DNA from: Haematobia irritans
Taxonomy: Eukaryota; Arthropoda; Insecta; Diptera; Muscidae
Length of the DNA: 64,000 bases
Reading direction: 5' to 3'
Assembly (NCBI RefSeq): GCF_050003625.1
Contig: NC_134398.1
Location: 16,814,997 to 16,878,996, forward strand
Both the position numbers and the translations under genes were made by a program. The notes beneath the pieces are model-generated. The model saw only the letters and a list, made by a program, of their open reading frames with translations. It was not told the DNA's origin and ran no database searches. Positions 46,573 through 57,811 of the stretch are shown here, piece after piece; positions within the stretch are counted from its first letter, which is position 1; each line of letters opens with the position of its first letter.

Positions 46573-47780
46573 GGGGCACGGTTGCCACTAAAGCCAAAAA
46601 TAATCTATAAAAATTTTAAGAATAATTTACCAAAAATCTACCAAACTTGAAAAAAAAATCAAAATTTTATTTCTATGGAAAATTTTGTTCAAAATTTTAT
46701 TTCTATAGAAAATTTTGTCAAAATTTCTAGAGGTAATGTTATTGTATTGTAACTGTAACTGTCTTAGGTCTAATCGACTATGTTACATACATGCAGAAAT
46801 AAAAATAAATACAAAAATAAAAATTTTATTTCTATAGAAAATTTTGTCACAATTTAATTTCTATAGAAAATTTTGTCAAAATTGTATTTCTATAGAAAAT
46901 TGTGTCCACATTTTATTGACCAAAAACCTACCAAACTTAAAAAAAAAATCAAAATTTTATTTATAGAAAATTTTGTCAAAATTTTATTACTATAGAAAAT
47001 TTTGTCAAAATTTTATTTCTATAGAAAATTTTTTCAAAATTTTATTTCTGTAGAAAGTTTTTTTTTATTTTGACAAATTTTAAGAAATATTTACCAAAAA
47101 CCTACAAAACTTAAAAAAATCAACATTTTTTTCTATGGACATTTTTGTCAAAATTTTATTTCTATTGGAAATATTCTCAAGATTTTATTTCTATAGAAAA
47201 TTTGATCAAATATTTATTTCTATAGAAAATTTTATCAAAATTTTATTTCCGTAAAAATGTTTCAAAATTTTATTTCTATAGAAAATTTTGTCAAAATTTT
47301 ATGTCCATAGAAAATTTTGTCAAAATTTTATGTCCATAGAAAATTTTGTCAAAATTTTATGTCCATAGAAAATTTTGTCAAAATTTTATGTCCATAGAAA
47401 ATTTTATCAAAATTTTATTTCTTAGAAAATTTTAAGAAAAATTTACCAAATATCTACCAAATTTAAAAAAAAAATCAAAATTTTATGTCCATAGAAAATT
47501 TTATCAAAATTTAATTTCTATTGAAAATTTTTTCAAAAATTTATTTCTATAGAAAATGTTGTCAAAATTTTATTTATAGAATTTTTTCAAAATTTTCTTT
47601 CTACAGAGAATTTTTTAACAATTGTATTTCGATAGAAAAATTTGTCAAAATTTTATTTCTTTAAAATTTTTTTTCAAACGTTTTTTTTTTTCTATAGAAA
47701 ATTTTGTCGACAATTTTATTTCTATAGAAAAATTTGTCGAAAATTTTATTTCTATAGAAAATTTTGTCTAAAATTTTATT
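46573..47780 (+). repeat. 29-bp satellite block S12 with ACCAAAAACCTACCAAA spacers
   Basis: Plus-polarity array containing the short spacer TTACCAAAAACCTACCAAAC or close variants near 46620, 46915, 47085 and 47440. A CATAGAAAATTTTGTC form with TTTTATGTC recurs five times in succession at 47300-47410. A short unique piece interrupts at about 46728-46820. The plus-strand frame 47642-47827 is a satellite peptide. Confidence 0.92.
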
Positions 47781-48806
47781 TTTATACCCTCCATCATAGG
47801 ATGGGGGGGATAATATCGAAATATTGATCTAAGACCCCATAAAGTTTATATATTCTGGGTCGTGGTGAAATTCTGAGTCGATCTGAGCATGTCCGTCCGT
47901 CCGTCCGTCTGTTGAAATCACGCTAACTTCCGAACGAAACAAGCTATCGACTTGAAACTTGGCACAAGTAGTTGTTATTGATGTAGGTCAGATGGTATTG
48001 CAAATGGGCCATATCGGTCCACTTTTACGTATAGCCCCCATATAAACGGACCCCCAAACTTGGCTTGCGAGGCCTCTAAGAGAAGCAAATTTCATCCGAT
48101 CCGGCTGAAATTTGGTACATTGTGTTAGTATATGGTCTCTAACAACCATGCAAAAATTGGTCTACATCGGTCCATAATTATATATAGTCCCCATATAAAC
48201 CTATCCCCCGATTTGGCTTGCAGAGCCTCTAAGAGAAACAAATTTCATCCGATCCGGCTGAAATTTGGTACATGATGTTAATATATGGTCTCTAATGACC
48301 ATGCAAAAATTGGTCCATATCGGTCCATAATTATATATAGCCCCCATATAAACCGATCACCAGATTTGAACTCCGGAGCATCTTGTAAGAGCAAAATTCT
48401 TCCCATTCGGTTGAAGTTTGGTAGGTGGTGTTAGTATATGGTATCCAACAACCATGCAGGAATTGGTTCCTATCAGTGCATAATTATATATAGCTCCCAT
48501 ATAAACCGATCGCCAGATTTGGCCTCCGGTGCCTTTTGGAGAAGCAAAATTCATCCGATCTGGTTGAAATTTGGTACGTGGTGGTAGTATATGATATTTA
48601 ACAACCATGCCAAAAGTGGTCCATATCAGTCCATAATCATTTATAGCCCCCATATAAACCGATCCCGAGATTTGGTTTTGGAGCCTCTTGGACGAGCAAA
48701 TTTCATCCGAGGGAGTTGAAATTTGTGGATGACAGTCTTTCGTAGAAGTTTCTACGCAATCCATGGTGGAGGGTACATAAGATTCGGCCTGGCCGTATAT
48801 ACTTGT
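47781..48806 (+). mobile_element. DINE/Helentron-like element, family 1, copy 3
   Basis: The 5' end is TTATACCCTCCATCATAGGA. A GTCCGTCCGTCCGTCTG run lies at about 47890. 153-bp repeats follow, then CATGGTGGAGGGTACATAAG, and the 3' hairpin is shortened (GGCCTGGCCGTATATACTTG, lacking AACTTACGG). Satellite lies outside on both sides, not inside. The minus-strand 135-residue frame (48357-48764) is the repeat peptide. Confidence 0.78.
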
Positions 48807-48811
48807 TTTTT

Positions 48812-51470
48812 TTTTATTTTTATCAAATTTTTGTTTTTATAGAAAGTTGTTTCAAAATTTAATTTTTATGGATAATTTTCTCAAAATTTTATTTTATATA
48901 ATTTTCTCAAAATTTTATTTCTATAGAAAATTTTGTCAAAATTTTATTTCTATAGGAAATTTTGTTAACATTTTATTTCTGTAGAAAGTTTTGTCAAAAT
49001 TTTATTTTGACAAAATTTTAAGAATAAAATTTTATTTTATATAATTTTCTCAAAATTTTATTTTATATACTTTTCTCAAAATTTTATTTCTATAGAAAAT
49101 TATGTCAAAATTTTATTTCTATAGAAAATTTTGTCAAAATTTTATTTCTGTAGAAAGTTTTGTTCAAATTTTATTTTGACAAAATTTTAAGAATAAAATT
49201 TTATTTTATATAATTTTCTCAAAATTTTATTTTATATAATTTTCTCAAAATTTTATTTCTATAGAAAATTAGTCAAAATTTTATTTCTATAGAAAATTTT
49301 GTCAAAATTTTATTTCTGTAGAAAGTTTTGTTCAAATTTTATTTTGACAACATTTTAAGAATAATTTACCAAAAAGCTACCAAACTTGAAAAAATCACAA
49401 TTTTATTTCTATAGAAAATTTTATCAAAATTTTATTTCTATTGAAAATTTTATCAAAATTTTATTTCTATAGAAAATTTTGTCAAAATTGTTTTTCTATA
49501 GAAATTTTTTCAAAATGTTATTTCTATAGACAATTTTGTCAAAATTTTATTTCTATAGAAAATTTTATCAAAATTTTATTTCTATAGAAAATTTTGTCAA
49601 AATTTTATTTCTATAGAAATTTTTTCAAAATTTTATGTAGAAAAATTTGTCAAAATTTTTATTTCTATAGAAAATTGTTTCAAAATTTTATTTCTATGGA
49701 AAATTTTCTCAAAATTTTATTTTATATAATTTTCTCAAAATTTTATTTCTATAGAAAATTTTGTCAAAATTTTATTTCTATAGGAAATTTTGTCAACATT
49801 TTATTTCTGTAGAAGGTTTTGCCAAAATTTTATTTTGACAAAATTTTAAGAATAGTTTACCAAAAAGCTAACAAACTTGAAAAAAAAATCAAAATTTTAT
49901 TTCCACAGAAAATTTTGTCAAAATTTTATTTCTATAGAAAATCTTATTAAATTTTATTTCTATAAAAAATTTTGTCTTAAATTTTATTTTTTTTTTAAAT
50001 TTTATCAAAATTTTATTTCTATAGAAAATGTTGTCAAAATTTTATTTCTATGGGAAATTTCTCAAAATTTTATTTTATATAATTTTCTCAAAATTTTATT
50101 TCTATAGAAAATTATGTCAAAATTTTATTTCTATAGAAAATTTTGTCAAAATTTTATTTCTGTAGAAAGTTTTGTTCAAATTTTATTTTGGCAAAATTTT
50201 AAGAATAATTTACCAAAAACCTACCAAACTTTAAATAAAATCACAATTTTATTTACATAGAAAATTTTGTCATAATTTTATTTCTATAGAAAATTTTATC
50301 AAAATTTTATTTCTATAGAAAATTTTGTCAAAATTTTATTTCTATAGAAATTTTTTCAAAATGTTATTTCTATAGAAAATTTTCCAAAATGTTATTTCTA
50401 TAGAAAATTTTGTCAAAATGTCTAGGAAATTTTCTCAAACTTTTATTTCTATAGAAAATTTTTTCAAAATTTTATTTCTATAGAAAATGTTATCAAAATT
50501 TTATTTCTAGAATTTTTTCAAAATTTTCTTTCTATAGAGAATTTTTAACAATTGTATTTCGATAGAAAATTTTGTCAAAATTTTATTTCTTTAAAATTTT
50601 TTTTTCAAACTTTTTTTCTATAGAAAATTTGGTCGAAAATTTTATTTCTATAGAAAACTATATCGAAAGTTTTATTTCTATAGAAAATTGTGTCTTAATT
50701 TTTTTTTTTTAATTTTGTCAAAATTTTTTTTCTATGAAAAATTTTCTCAAAATTTTATTTCTATGGAAAATTTTGTCAAAATTTTATTTTTATAGAAAAT
50801 TTTGTCAACATTTTGTTTCTGTAGAAAATTTTGTCACAATTTTGTTTCTATAGAAAATTTTGTCACAATTTTATTTCTGTTGAAAATTTTGTCAAAATTG
50901 ATAGGAAAATTTCTCAAATTTTTATTTATGTATAAAATTTTATTTCTATACAAAATTTTTTCACAATTTTATTTCTATAGAAAAGTTCGACAATGTTTTA
51001 TTTCTATAAAATATTTTATCTCAATTTTATTTCTAGAGAAAATTGTGTTAAAATTTTATTTCTACAGAAAACTGTGTCAAAATTTTCTTTCTATAGAATT
51101 ATTGTCAAAATTTTATTTCTATAGAACATTTTATTCTATAAAGAATTTTGTCAAATTTTATTGCTATAGAAAATTTTGTCAAAATTTTATTTCTATAGAA
51201 AATTTTGTCAAAATTTTATTTCTATAGAGAATTTTGTCAAAATTTTACTTCTATAGAAAATTTTGTCAAAATTTTATTTCTATCGAAAATTTTATCAAAA
51301 TTTTATTTCTATAGAAAATTTTGTCAAAATTTTATTTCTATTGAAAATTTTGTCAAAATTTTATTTCTATAGAAAATTTTGTCAAAATGTTATTTCTATG
51401 AACAAATTTGTCACAATTTTATTTCTATAGACAAATTTGTCACAATTTTATTTCTGTAGAAAATTTGTTA
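48812..51470 (+). repeat. 29-bp satellite block S13 with higher-order units
   Basis: Plus-polarity array of about 90 monomers. A composite unit recurs several times between 48880 and 50235: TTTTATATAATTTTCTCAAA, ordinary monomers, then TTTTATTTTGACAAAATTTT and AAGAATAATTTACCAAAAA. Spacing varies from about 120 to 490 bp. The TTACCAAAAA spacer is at about 49363, 49855 and 50207. The plus-strand frames at 49594, 49877 and 50802-51227 are satellite peptides; the last is 141 residues only because TAG stops are mutated there. Confidence 0.94.
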
Positions 51471-51946
51471 CCAAAATCAAAATTCGATTAGTCGATTTGC
51501 ATTATTTTTCTCAAGAAATCTAAAATTGATTAGTCAATTTGAAGATTGTAAAAAGTCGACATTTGTGACAAAAAGTAAATTTTCGACTTTTCTATCCCTA
51601 GTTGGAATTTGAATATTTTCTCGCATGTTTTCGTCAGTGAAATGGTTAAACGGCCCACAAACAAAACGTACAATTTTACAATTGAAATTCAGAGTTATCC
51701 AGATTGTTATTAGAATAGTATATACCCATGCTATGGTTAAATGTAGAAATAGTTATGTACTTACAAATGTGATCATTTTTATTTTTTTTATAAACCCTTT
51801 AAATACCAGTCAATCCCTTATATTTTTCATTCCATATATTTTATATTTTGGGTAAAACTTTTAATTAACTTTTTAAACCAGTTGTATCATTATCAACATT
51901 CTTTTATAAGCTTCAAAATAATTTATATTCTTTGTATTATTTCCAG
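51471..51946. other. Unique interval, putative intron side
   Basis: Non-satellite AT-rich sequence ending in a pyrimidine-rich stretch (TTCTTTGTATTATTTCCAG) that would act as a splice acceptor for the next feature. A 76-codon frame at 51625-51855 has no support. Confidence 0.4.
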
Positions 51947-52004
51947 AAAATGTCTACCGGTAGACAGCTGCTGAAATTCCCACGTGTAATGATGGTGGTC
52001 AAGC
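51947..52004 (+). CDS. Candidate small coding exon (58 bp)
   Basis: A pyrimidine-rich acceptor (TATTATTTCCAG) precedes AAAATGTCTACCGG, and a donor AAGC/GTAAGG follows. In the ATG frame the exon reads MSTGRQLLKFPRVMMVVK plus one base. If translation is continuous from upstream, the first residue would be Lys. GC content and codon use (CTG CTG, GTG GTC) differ from the surrounding AT-rich DNA. The exon is too short to be listed as an open frame by length. The gene is not recognised, and no partner exon is evident in the window, which would be expected if it lies among very large introns. Confidence 0.5.
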
Positions 52005-52434
52005 GTAAGGTGTTATGTTGAGATTTTCTTCTCTTTGTTTAGATTTTATTTTCCATTTGCCCTCATATACAATCTGTATATATGGAGCAATAAAAATTGT
52101 CTAAAAACTATTGCTTCGGTATACATGAAATTATATTAAAATAAAAATTATAAAGTTATCCTTGAGGGGGACATTTGATTAGCCTTAGAAGGTATTCGTT
52201 TGTTAAATATTTTATTTAATTTAATTTCCTTTCGGTATCATTTTAAAATTTAATTGAATCATTTAATTTAATGAAAAACAATAAATTCTTTTGAGAACAG
52301 AAACAGTGATATGTTTATATGGATAACAAAATGTTGTAATTGAAGACAATTGCTTTTAGGGGAAATTGAAATAAATGTTTGCATTTATGTATGTATGGTT
52401 CTTTAGTTCTTGATCGTTTTAAATAGGGGAGTCT
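52005..52434. other. Unique interval downstream of candidate exon
   Basis: AT-rich, non-satellite. It begins with the GTAAGG donor; a TTCTCTTTGTTTAG acceptor-like tract occurs at about 52030-52043 without an open frame worth naming after it. Confidence 0.35.
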
Positions 52435-52771
52435 AGGTTAGGTTAGGTTAGGTGGCAGTCCGATGTATCAGGCTCACTTAGACTATTCAGTCCATTGTGA
52501 TACCACATTGGTGAACTTCTCTCATATCACTGAGTGCTGCCCGATTCCATGTTAAGCTCAATGACAAGGGACCTTCTTTTTATAGCCGAGTCCGAACGGC
52601 GTTCCACATTGCAGTGAAACCACTTAGAGAAGCTTTGAAACCCTCAGAAATGTCACCAGCATTACTGAGGTGGGATAATCCACCGCTGAAAAGCTTTTTG
52701 GTGGTCGAAGCAGGAATCGAACCCACGACCTTGTGTATGCAAGGCGGGCATGCTAACCATTGCACCACGGT
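52435..52771 (-). mobile_element. tRNA-derived SINE, full-length copy
   Basis: On the minus strand the element begins with CCGTGGTGCAATGGTTAGCA. TGGTGCAATGG fits the Pol III A box, and GGTTCGATTCC at 52713-52723 is a B box, spaced as in a tRNA, with CCTTGCATACACAAGG in the anticodon-arm position. A body of about 200 bp follows. The 3' tail is CCTAACCTAACCTAACC, three to four TTAGG-type units. The minus-strand 62-residue frame (52580-52768) is the tRNA-like head read as protein. It is transcribed, if at all, by RNA polymerase III and depends on a LINE for mobility (inferred). Confidence 0.8.
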
Positions 52772-53110
52772 ATAGGGGAGTCTATAAATAACTATGAGTG
52801 GATATGGCTATTAGAGACCCAAATTTTAATTTTATCGGATTAAATTTGCTCTTCTAAGAGGCTTCAACCCATGCTAAATTCATCGCTTCTGTGTCAATTT
52901 TGTACTTCTTCTGAATCCAAAACCATTTTATCGACATGTTATGAAAGTATTAGCAAATCTTATACAATTCCCATCCTCTATATAAGAGACATAATTAATG
53001 TAATGTTTTTGTCTTGCCTCTTTCCTCAATAGCTGATACGTTTGCCTCCTTTAGTTTTTGTGCGCAAAAAAAACACGAAAGCAAAATTGCTGTTATCACA
53101 CTTCATTTTT
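52772..53110. other. Interval between SINE and family-1 element
   Basis: About 340 bp. The first part (TAGGGGAGTCTATAAATAAC; GATATGGCTATTAGAGACCC) has faint family-1 repeat similarity; GCTCTTCTAAGAGGCTTCAA resembles the 153-bp unit. The rest is unique. It is probably a degenerate element edge into which the SINE inserted. Confidence 0.4.
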
Positions 53111-54695
53111 TTTATACCCTCCACCATAGGATGGGGGTATATTAACTTTGTCATACCGTTTGTAACACATCGAAATTTTGCTCTAAGACCCCATAAAGTA
53201 TATATATTCTGGGTCGTGGTGAAATTCTGAGTCGATCTGAGCACGTCCGTCCGTCCGTCCGTCCGTCCGTCTCTTGAAATCACGCTAACTTCCGAACGAA
53301 ACAAGCTATCGACTTGAAACTTGGCACAAGTAGTTGTTATTGATGTAGGTCGGATGGTATTACAAACGGGCCTTATCGGTCCACTTTTACGTATAGCCCC
53401 CATATAAACGGACCCCAAAATTTGGCTTGCGATTGCTCTAAGAGCTGAAATTTGGTGTTACTATATGGCCTCTAACAACCATGCCAAAATTGGTCCACAC
53501 CGGTCCATAATTATATATAGCCCCCATATAAACCGGTCCCCCGATTTGGCTTGCGGGGCCTCTAAGAGAAGCAAATTTCATCCGATCCGGCTGAAATTTG
53601 GTACATGGTATTGGTATATGTTCTCTAACAACCATGCAAAAATTGGTCCACATCGGTCCATAATTATATATAGCCCCCATATAACCCGATCCCCCGATTT
53701 GGCTTGCGGAGCCTCTAAGATACGAAAATTTCATCCGATCCGGCTGAAATTTGGTACATAGTGTTGGTATATGTTCTCTAATGACCATGCAAAAATTGGT
53801 CCATATCGGTCCATAGTTATATATAGCCCCCATATAACCCGATCCCCCGATTTGGCTTGCGGAGCCTCTAAGAAACGAAAATTTCATCCGATCCGTCTGA
53901 AATTTGGTACATAGTGTTGGTATATGTTCTCTAATGACCATGCAAAAATTGGTCCATATCGGTCCATAGTTATATATAGCCCCCATATAAATCGATTCCC
54001 AGATTTGTCCTCCGGAGCCTCTTGGAGGAGCAAAATTCATCCGATCCGGTTGAAATTTGCAACGTGGTGTTAGTATAAGGCCGCTAATATCCATGCCAAA
54101 ATTGGTCCATATCGGTCTATAGTTATATATAGCCGATCCCCAATCACACAAAAATTGGCCCATATCGGTTCATATTCATGGTTGCCACTCGAGCCAAAAA
54201 TAATCTACCAAAATTTTATTTTTATGGAAAACATTGTCAAAATGTTATTTCTATAGAAAATTTTGTCAAAATTTTATTTCTATAGAAAAGTTTGTCAAAA
54301 TTTTATTTCTATAGAAAATTTTGTCAAAATTTTAATTCTATAGAAATTTTTTTCCAAATTTTATTTCTATAGAAAATTTTTTCCAAATTTTACTTCTATG
54401 GAAAATGTTTTTAAAAAAATTTTTTTTGTCAAAATTTTATTTCTATAGAAACTTTAAACTTAATTATATACGTATTTAATCAGCCTTTTTTAGTATAATT
54501 TATACTACGTATGGACTACCTTGTAACTTAGAAGACGGTGTTAGGAAGTTTTAAGATACCTTGCCATCGGCAAGTGTTACCGCAACCCAAGTAATTCGAT
54601 TGTGGATGACAGTCTTCAGTAGAAATTTCTACGCAATCCATGGTGGAGGGTACATAAGCTTCGGCCTGGCCGAACTTACGGCCTTATATACTTGT
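53111..54695 (+). mobile_element. DINE/Helentron-like element, family 1, copy 4, with internal satellite
   Basis: The most informative copy, about 1.58 kb. It has the 5' hairpin (TTATACCCTCCACCATAGGA), (GTCC)n at about 53246-53272, 153-bp repeats to about 54170, the junction GGTTGCCACTCGAGCCAAAA, about nine plus-polarity 29-bp monomers, the subterminal module (ACTACGTATGGACTACCTTG, AGAAGACGGTGTTAGGAAG), GGTGGAGGGTACATAAGC and the terminal GGCCGAACTTACGGCC hairpin, then TATATACTTG. The 241-residue minus-strand frame (53438-54163) is 4.7 copies of the 51-residue repeat; I do not call it a gene. Confidence 0.85.
54190..54460 (+). repeat. 29-bp satellite S14, internal to a DINE-like element
   Basis: About nine monomers bounded by the CACTCGAGCC junction on the left and the 3' subterminal module on the right. 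They are similar in sequence to the large arrays. Confidence 0.93.
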
Positions 54696-55259
54696 TTTAT
54701 TTTTGCCTTATTTAATTAATTCACTTCCCTCCTTTTTGATTACACGGCATGCTGTTTCTCTAATTCATTTTTCTCTTGAAATCTAATTCACACAACGGCC
54801 ACAAATGACCTCTTACATTTCGATAATCATTTATCCAATTACTTAAGATTAATCATTTATAATGTGAACCTTGTTAGGCCTTTTCCCCATCTCCACACCA
54901 CATTGGGAGAGAAACGGAGGAAACTTTTCGTTTGAAATTTCATTAACAAATATGTACGACCATCTCGAGAACATGATTTTGCATTTTTCTTTCATTACCG
55001 ACAGACCAATTCCCCAAATACGAGTAACTTCATTACATGGCTGAATAGACGATGATGGTTGTTGTGAAATGAGAAAGCCGAAGGGAAAACAAATCTGCAG
55101 CAACAAAAAACAACGGCAAAATCTAACAACCTCCAAAACATAAATGTTGTAAACAAATCTATTAACTGGCAGCTGAAGATTATTATCGTAAAAAAAAGAA
55201 CGTAGAACATGGAGAAGGTCTTTTTGCACTTGCAATGATACAAATCTCTCCAATGACTC
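54696..55259. other. Unique interval, balanced composition, no firm gene
   Basis: Non-repetitive, less AT-rich than elsewhere. A 134-codon minus-strand frame (54849-55253) and an overlapping 82-codon one exist, both Phe/Cys/Leu-rich and without recognised motifs. They overlap each other in different frames, so at most one could be real; I favour neither. Confidence 0.35.
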
Positions 55260-55346
55260 AGGTATTACATGATTTTACATTTATCAAATGTTCACGGTAT
55301 GACAGCTGGTTGGTTTGGTGTGAAAACAAAATTACAACAAAATATG
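55260..55346 (+). CDS. Weak candidate coding exon
   Basis: The frame beginning at the ATG at 55269 reads MILHLSNVHGMTAGWFGVKT and continues to Gln-Asn-Met immediately before ATG/GTAAGT, a strong donor at 55347. An acceptor-like CCAATGACTCAG lies just upstream. The same frame stays open to 55505 past the donor (KKAMVREKSHNSQ), so an unspliced 78-codon frame is also possible. The protein is not recognised. Confidence 0.25.
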
Positions 55347-55514
55347 GTAAGTGATGATATAGCTCAGTCGAATCTTGTATCCGTGGAAGCTGGGGGCACA
55401 AATGAAAAAAAAGCCATGGTAAGGGAAAAGAGCCACAATTCCCAAATTGATAATCATTACCTCAATACTGTGAAAAAAAACGAAAAACACGCTATTGCAG
55501 GATGAAGGACAAAA

Positions 55515-55632
55515 ACGCTGACTGAGTAACAATGGCCTTCGAGTGTATGTATATAAGCACAGTGGTTTCACAAAAAAGTCCCACTAAATATACTAAATAA
55601 ATAATTTTTTTTTTTTAATTTTTTAAATAAAA
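55515..55632 (+). repeat. 115-bp dispersed segment, copy 1
   Basis: AACAATGGCCTTCGAGTGTA, TATATAAGCACAGTGGTTTC and AAAAGTCCCACTAAATATAC with a T-run. Two more copies lie at about 58040-58165 and 58402-58530 between satellite blocks. Copy 1 adjoins unique sequence; the other two carry CATTTGGCAACAATGGCC. It may be the source segment that was later copied into the array. Confidence 0.65.
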
Positions 55633-57811
55633 ACAAGTAAGGAAAGTCTAAAGTCGGGCGGGGCCGACTATATTAAACCCTGCACCACTTGGTAGATCTA
55701 AATTTTCGATATCATATCACATCCGTCAAATGTGTTGGGGGCTATATAAAAAGGTTTGTCCCAAATCATACATTTAAATATCACTCGATCTGGACAGAAT
55801 TTGATAGACTTCTACGAAATCTATAGACTCAAAATTTAAGTCGGCTAATGCACTAGGGTGGAACACAATGTTAGTAAGAAACAAGTAAGGAAAGTCTAAA
55901 GTCGGGCGGTGCCGACTATATTATACCCTGCACCACTTTGTAGATCTAAATTTTCGATACCATATCACATCCGTCAAATGTGTTGGGGGCTATATAAAAA
56001 GGTTTGTCCCAAATCATACATTTATATATCACTCGATCTGGACAGAATTTGATAGACTTCTACAAAATCTATAGACTCAAATTTTAAGTCGGCTAATGCA
56101 CTAGGGTGGAACACAATGTTAGTAAGAAAATATGGGAAACGTTTAAATCTGAAGCAATTTTAAGGAAACTTCGAAAAAGTTTATTTATGATTTATCACTC
56201 GACATGTATATATTAGAAGTTTAGGAAAACTAGAGTCATTTTTACAACTTTTCGACTAAGCAGTGGCGATTTTACAAGGAAAATGTTGGTATTTTGACCA
56301 TTTTTGTCGAAATCAGAAAATGATATATATGGGAGATATATCTAAATCTGAACCGATTTCAACCAAATTTGGCACGCATAGCTACAATGTTAATTCTACT
56401 CCCTGTGCAAAATTTCAACTAAATCGGAGCAAAAAATTGGCCTCTGTGGTCATATGAGTGTAAATCGGGCGAAAGCTATATATGGGAGCTATATCTAAAT
56501 CTTAACCGATTTCAACCAAATTTGGCACGCATAGCAACAATGCTAATTCTACTCCCTGTGCAAAATTTCAACTAAATCGGAGTTAAAAATTGGCCTCTGT
56601 GGTCATATGAGTGTAAATCGGCGGAAAGCTATATATGGGAGCTATATCTAAATCTGATCCGATTTCACCCAAATTTGGCACGCATAGCTACAATGCTATT
56701 TCTACTCCCTGTGCAAAATTTCAACTAAATCGGAGCAAAAAATTAGTTTCTGTGGTCATATGAGTGTAAATCGGGCGAAAGCTATATATGGGAGATATAT
56801 CTAAATCTGAACCGATTTCAACCAAATTTGGCACGCATAGCTACAATGCTAATTCTACTCCTTGTGCAAAATTTCAACTAACTCGGAGCAAAAAATTGGC
56901 CTCTGTGGTCATATGAGTGTAAATCGGCGGAAAGCTATATATGGGAGCTATATCTAAATCTGATCCGATTTCAACCAAATTTGGCAAGCATAGCTACAAT
57001 GCTAATTCTACTCCTTGTGCAAAATTTCAACTAACTCGGAGCAAAAAATTGGCCTCTGTGGTCATATGAGTGTAAATCGGCGGAAAGCTATATATGGGAG
57101 CTATATCTAAATCTGAACCGATTTCAACCAAATTTGGCACGCATAGCTACAATGCTAATTCTACTCCTTGTGCAAAATTTCAACTAACTCGGAGCATATG
57201 AGTGTAAATCGACGGAAAGCTATATATGGGAGCCATATCTAAATCTGATCCGATTTCAACCACATTTGGCAAGCATAGCTACAATGCTAATTCTACTCCC
57301 TGTGCAAAATTTCAACCAAATTGGGGTAAAACTCTGGCTTCTGGGACCGTATTAGTCCATATCGGGCGAAAGATATATATGGGAGCTATATCCAAATCTG
57401 AACCGATTTCAATAAAATTTGGCACACTTGACTATAGTACTAATTGTTCTTCTTGTGCAAAATTTTTAGCTAATGAGGGTAAAACTCTGGCTTCTGGGGC
57501 CATGTAAGTCCATATTGGACGAAATATATATATGGGAGCTATATCTAAATCTAACCAAAATCAATAAGGATCTATTCTGAGCCAAAACGCATACTTGTGC
57601 CAAATTTGAAGTCGATTGGACTAAAACTGCGACCTAGACTTTGATTACAAAAATGTGTTCACGGACAGACGACGGACTATATCGACTCAAGAGCCCACCC
57701 TGAGCATTTTTGCCAAAGACACCATGTGTCTATCTCGTCTCCTTCTGGGTATTGCAAACCCTGAGTGTTGCAAACCCTAATACCCTGTTCCACTGTGTGG
57801 CACAGGGTATA
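55633..57811 (-). mobile_element. DINE/Helentron-like element, family 2, copy 5 (near complete)
   Basis: Reverse-oriented, about 2.18 kb, the longest single copy. The left end is ACAAGTAAGGAAAGTCTAAA with the AGTCGG/CCGACT hairpin. The terminal ~250-bp module is present twice (55633-55882 and 55883-56130). About nine 153-bp repeats follow; TATGGGAG is at 56481, 56634 and 56787, and one unit near 57190 is shortened. A GACAGACGACGG run and the 5' hairpin (CCTGTTCCACTGTGTGGCAC, AGGGTATAAAAA) end it. It abuts satellite directly. Plus-strand frames (56263-56457, 57226-57507) are repeat peptides. Confidence 0.8.

Noticed and set aside
52434..52455. TTAGG-type run as a telomere remnant
   Set aside because: Only three to four units, located exactly at the 3' end of the SINE, so it is the SINE tail and not an interstitial telomere.
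53438..54163. 241-residue minus-strand frame with MGAIYNYGPIWTNF repeats, and similar frames at 25787-26215, 40584-41345, 48357-48764 and 57226-57507
   Set aside because: Rejected as genes: they are the 153-bp repeats of DINE-like elements read in the one open frame, truncated at random points. The shared frame itself is kept as a finding.
54849..55253. 134-codon minus-strand frame and the overlapping 82-codon frame
   Set aside because: Two overlapping frames of similar quality, Phe/Cys/Leu-rich, no recognised motif and no bounding splice sites or promoter; left as unsupported.
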